A stretch of DNA of 64,000 bases. Origin: Saprospiraceae bacterium. GTDB lineage: Bacteria > Bacteroidota > Bacteroidia > Chitinophagales > Saprospiraceae. The stretch spans positions 62,001 through 126,000 of the forward strand of contig JAHDHQ010000004.1 in NCBI GenBank assembly GCA_020631235.1, written 5' to 3'. The position numbers and the translations under genes were made by a program. This document shows, piece after piece, positions 62,501 to 64,000 of this stretch. The notes below the pieces were generated by a model. That model did no database searches. It was given only the letters and a program-made list of their open reading frames with translations, and had not been told where the DNA came from. How positions within the stretch are numbered: the first letter of the stretch is position 1; each line of letters starts with the position of its first letter.

Positions 62501-62901
62501 GACCAATGAAAAACAACTTCTTGTATTAAATCTGGATGTAAGCTTTTGGCCACTGGACAGGCTAAAGCTACTTTTTCAATCATTTTTCTGGTATGATCAT
62601 CGTAGTCTTTGTCTGGCATGTGAAGATTAATCTCAACTTTTTCGATGCGGCGAGGATTCGAGGCCATGTGCTTCTGGACCGAAACCGTGGTCCCATCTAT
62701 ATTTACACCATTCTTGTCGGCGTAAATCCCCATAATAGTCAACATGCAACTGCCTAAAGCCGTAGCGACTAAATCTGTGGGAGAAAATGCTTTACCTTGA
62801 CCATTATTGTCAGTGGGGGCATCCGTGACTATCTCTTGGGTTGATCCCAAATGCATCGCCTCTGTCCGAAGTCCTCCTTTATATTTTATACTAGATGTCA
62901 T
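62497..62901 (-). CDS. OsmC-family protein
   Basis: Start at ATG 62901 (134 residues) is preferred to the ATG at 62931, because the longer form overlaps phoH by 41 bases and adds a lysine-rich stretch. The family features are present: DNNGQGKAFSPTDLVATALGSCMLTIM with the conserved Cys, and VALACPVAKSLHPDL with the second conserved Cys. OsmC and Ohr proteins reduce organic hydroperoxides with these cysteines in the cytoplasm; here both are present. It overlaps phoH by 11 bases and aroA by four, so all three are likely one transcript. Confidence 0.9.
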   Translation of the reverse strand: MTSSIKYKGGLRTEAMHLGSTQEIVTDAPTDNNGQGKAFSPTDLVATALGSCMLTIMGIYADKNGVNIDGTTVSVQKHMASNPRRIEKVEINLHMPDKDYDDHTRKMIEKVALACPVAKSLHPDLIQEVVFHWS

Positions 62902-63910
62902 CCTTTTTCTTGTTATTTTTTTCTTTATCAAATGCCTTGGCTTCTTTGGCTATTCGTTGCATTTCTGCATATTCGTCATAACGTTTGATGATAGCTTTTA
63001 CCAGCTTATGTCTTACCACATCTTCAGCCGTTAATTTTACATGAGAAACTCCTTCGATACCACTTAAAATATCAAGGGCCAAATACAAGCCAGATTTTTG
63101 ATTTCTGGGTAAATCAATTTGTGATAAATCACCCGTGATTATGCATTTTGCTGTAGGTCCCAATCGGGTCAAAAACATCTTTAGTTGGGTACCAGTGGCA
63201 TTCTGTGCTTCGTCTAAAATGATGAACGCATTGTTTAAGGTACGACCACGCATAAAGGCTAATGGAGCAATCTCTATGGTTCGATTTCCCATAAAATGCT
63301 CAAGCTTATCGCCTGGAAGCATATCATCCAATGCATCGTACAGAGGTCTTAAATATGGGTCAATTTTGTCTTTTAGATCTCCTGGCAAAAAACCTAAGTT
63401 TTCGCCCGCTTCCACTGCAGGTCTCGTAAGGATTATTTTTTTAACCAGTCTGTTTTTTAAGGCTCTGACAGCTAAAGCAACCGCTGTGTATGTCTTACCT
63501 GTTCCTGCAGGACCGATTGCAAAAAGTATATCATTGGCTTCGCTCTGCTCCACCATTTTTTTCTGGTTGCGCGTCCGTGCCTTGATAGCTCTACCATTAC
63601 GACCATGAACAATGGCTTTCTCACTGACTCCATTGACTTCTTCTAAGTCTATAACATAGTTACCTTTTAAAATAGAACGCACCTTTTCGTTGCTTAAAAC
63701 TTTCTCATCTTTTAAGGTTTTAACCATTCTTTCAACAGATGTTTTAGCCTTTTGCGTAAATTTCTTTTCGCCCGTAATTTTTATGTTATTACCGCGAGAG
63801 GTAATGGTTATTTCTGGGTAAGCTTCTTTAAGTAGTTTAAGTTTAGAATCTTTCTCTCCGAGTAAATCCAATGGATCTACATCTTGAATCGTTAAAATAA
63901 TTTCGCTCAA
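62891..63910 (-). CDS. PhoH-like ATPase
   Basis: A 339-residue PhoH-family ATPase. The N-terminal KH-like or small domain (ITITSRGNNIKITGEKKFTQKA) is followed by the P-loop AIGPAGTGKTYTAVALAVRAL, GRTLNNAFIILDEAQNAT (Walker B), and ITGDLSQIDLPRNQKSGL. The C-terminus is a lysine-rich tail. PhoH proteins are linked to RNA metabolism and phosphate stress; the function of the long form is not fully known. It is the first gene of the minus-strand phoH/osmC/aroA unit. Confidence 0.92.
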   Translation of the reverse strand: MSEIILTIQDVDPLDLLGEKDSKLKLLKEAYPEITITSRGNNIKITGEKKFTQKAKTSVERMVKTLKDEKVLSNEKVRSILKGNYVIDLEEVNGVSEKAIVHGRNGRAIKARTRNQKKMVEQSEANDILFAIGPAGTGKTYTAVALAVRALKNRLVKKIILTRPAVEAGENLGFLPGDLKDKIDPYLRPLYDALDDMLPGDKLEHFMGNRTIEIAPLAFMRGRTLNNAFIILDEAQNATGTQLKMFLTRLGPTAKCIITGDLSQIDLPRNQKSGLYLALDILSGIEGVSHVKLTAEDVVRHKLVKAIIKRYDEYAEMQRIAKEAKAFDKEKNNKKKDDI

Positions 63911-64000
63911 TAGATATGTTAGGTTGATTAAAAAAGAATGTTTGTTGTTCTAAATAACGAAAATAAGGAATGAAAAGGTGCCACAACGGATTTAATATGA

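Noticed and set aside
1-64000. CRISPR array, prophage, transposase or restriction system
   Set aside because: No repeat-spacer pattern, integrase, transposase or methylase/nuclease pair was seen; all gene families are housekeeping, regulatory or secretion-linked.

Overview
The window is a low-GC, gene-dense chromosomal segment of a Bacteroidota bacterium, most likely from the Saprospiria/Lewinella-like side of the phylum (the placement within the phylum is inference). The strongest markers are seven type-A and type-B C-terminal sorting domains of the type IX secretion system (T9SS), including a CHU_C 'VFSPNNDGINDEF' tail, plus one decayed type-A tail. Other phylum-typical signs are TAnnTTTG promoter boxes, few Shine-Dalgarno sites, a hemD-like/DUF4271 pair, TIGR01777/DCC1 genes beside a GbsR-type regulator, and LytS/LytTR pairs. 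I see no rRNA, tRNA, CRISPR array, phage or insertion sequence; the window reads as ordinary chromosome.

Layout: 1-7.6 kb holds the 3' part of an aromatic amino acid hydroxylase, a TPMT-type methyltransferase, an envelope protein with an internal repeat, ftsK on the minus strand, then a saccharopine-dehydrogenase-family gene and a nitroreductase. 7.6-13 kb carries a 1419-residue multidomain surface protein and a smaller T9SS cargo. 13-19.3 kb has two regulator-centred redox modules: an HxlR regulator divergent from a nitroreductase/SDR/luciferase-like operon, and a GbsR/MarR-type regulator with DCC1 and TIGR01777 genes. Both have clear candidate operators. 19.3-28 kb is rich in secreted products (Omp28-like, S41 peptidase lipoprotein, CE1-type esterase, beta-propeller-like protein) and has a 465-base AT-rich gap with a terminator hairpin and a decayed T9SS tail. 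28-38.6 kb holds a membrane-anchored LuxR-type regulator, hutU with acylphosphatase, a Cys/Lys-rich secreted protein, an M4 metalloprotease, a GT9 glycosyltransferase, a prohibitin and a YheT hydrolase. 38.6-47.7 kb covers fatty-acid genes (acyl-CoA dehydrogenase, TesB), then a TetR/LytS/LytTR/TPR-like run. 47.7-51 kb has SH3, CoA-pyrophosphatase-like NUDIX, HemD-like and DUF4271 genes.

51-59.8 kb is a dense signalling block: a two-component system, an ECF sigma/anti-sigma/Spy-like module with a His-rich tail, a vanadium haloperoxidase-family lipoprotein, and a second ECF sigma factor followed by one protein that appears to run from a cytoplasmic N-terminus through the inner membrane to an outer-membrane-barrel-like C-terminus. 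59.9-63.9 kb is a compact minus-strand run: phoH, osmC, aroA, an SDR lacking its catalytic tyrosine, and a DUF429 gene, with overlapping junctions at three points.

The least ordinary items are the possible trans-envelope anti-sigma/barrel protein, the membrane-anchored LuxR regulator, the Cys/Lys repeat protein, the operator architecture at the HxlR and GbsR promoters, a terminator embedded in the opposing gene's coding sequence, and the ECF sigma gene whose plausible reading frame continues upstream without a standard start codon. I did not find a clear new defence or mobile system.
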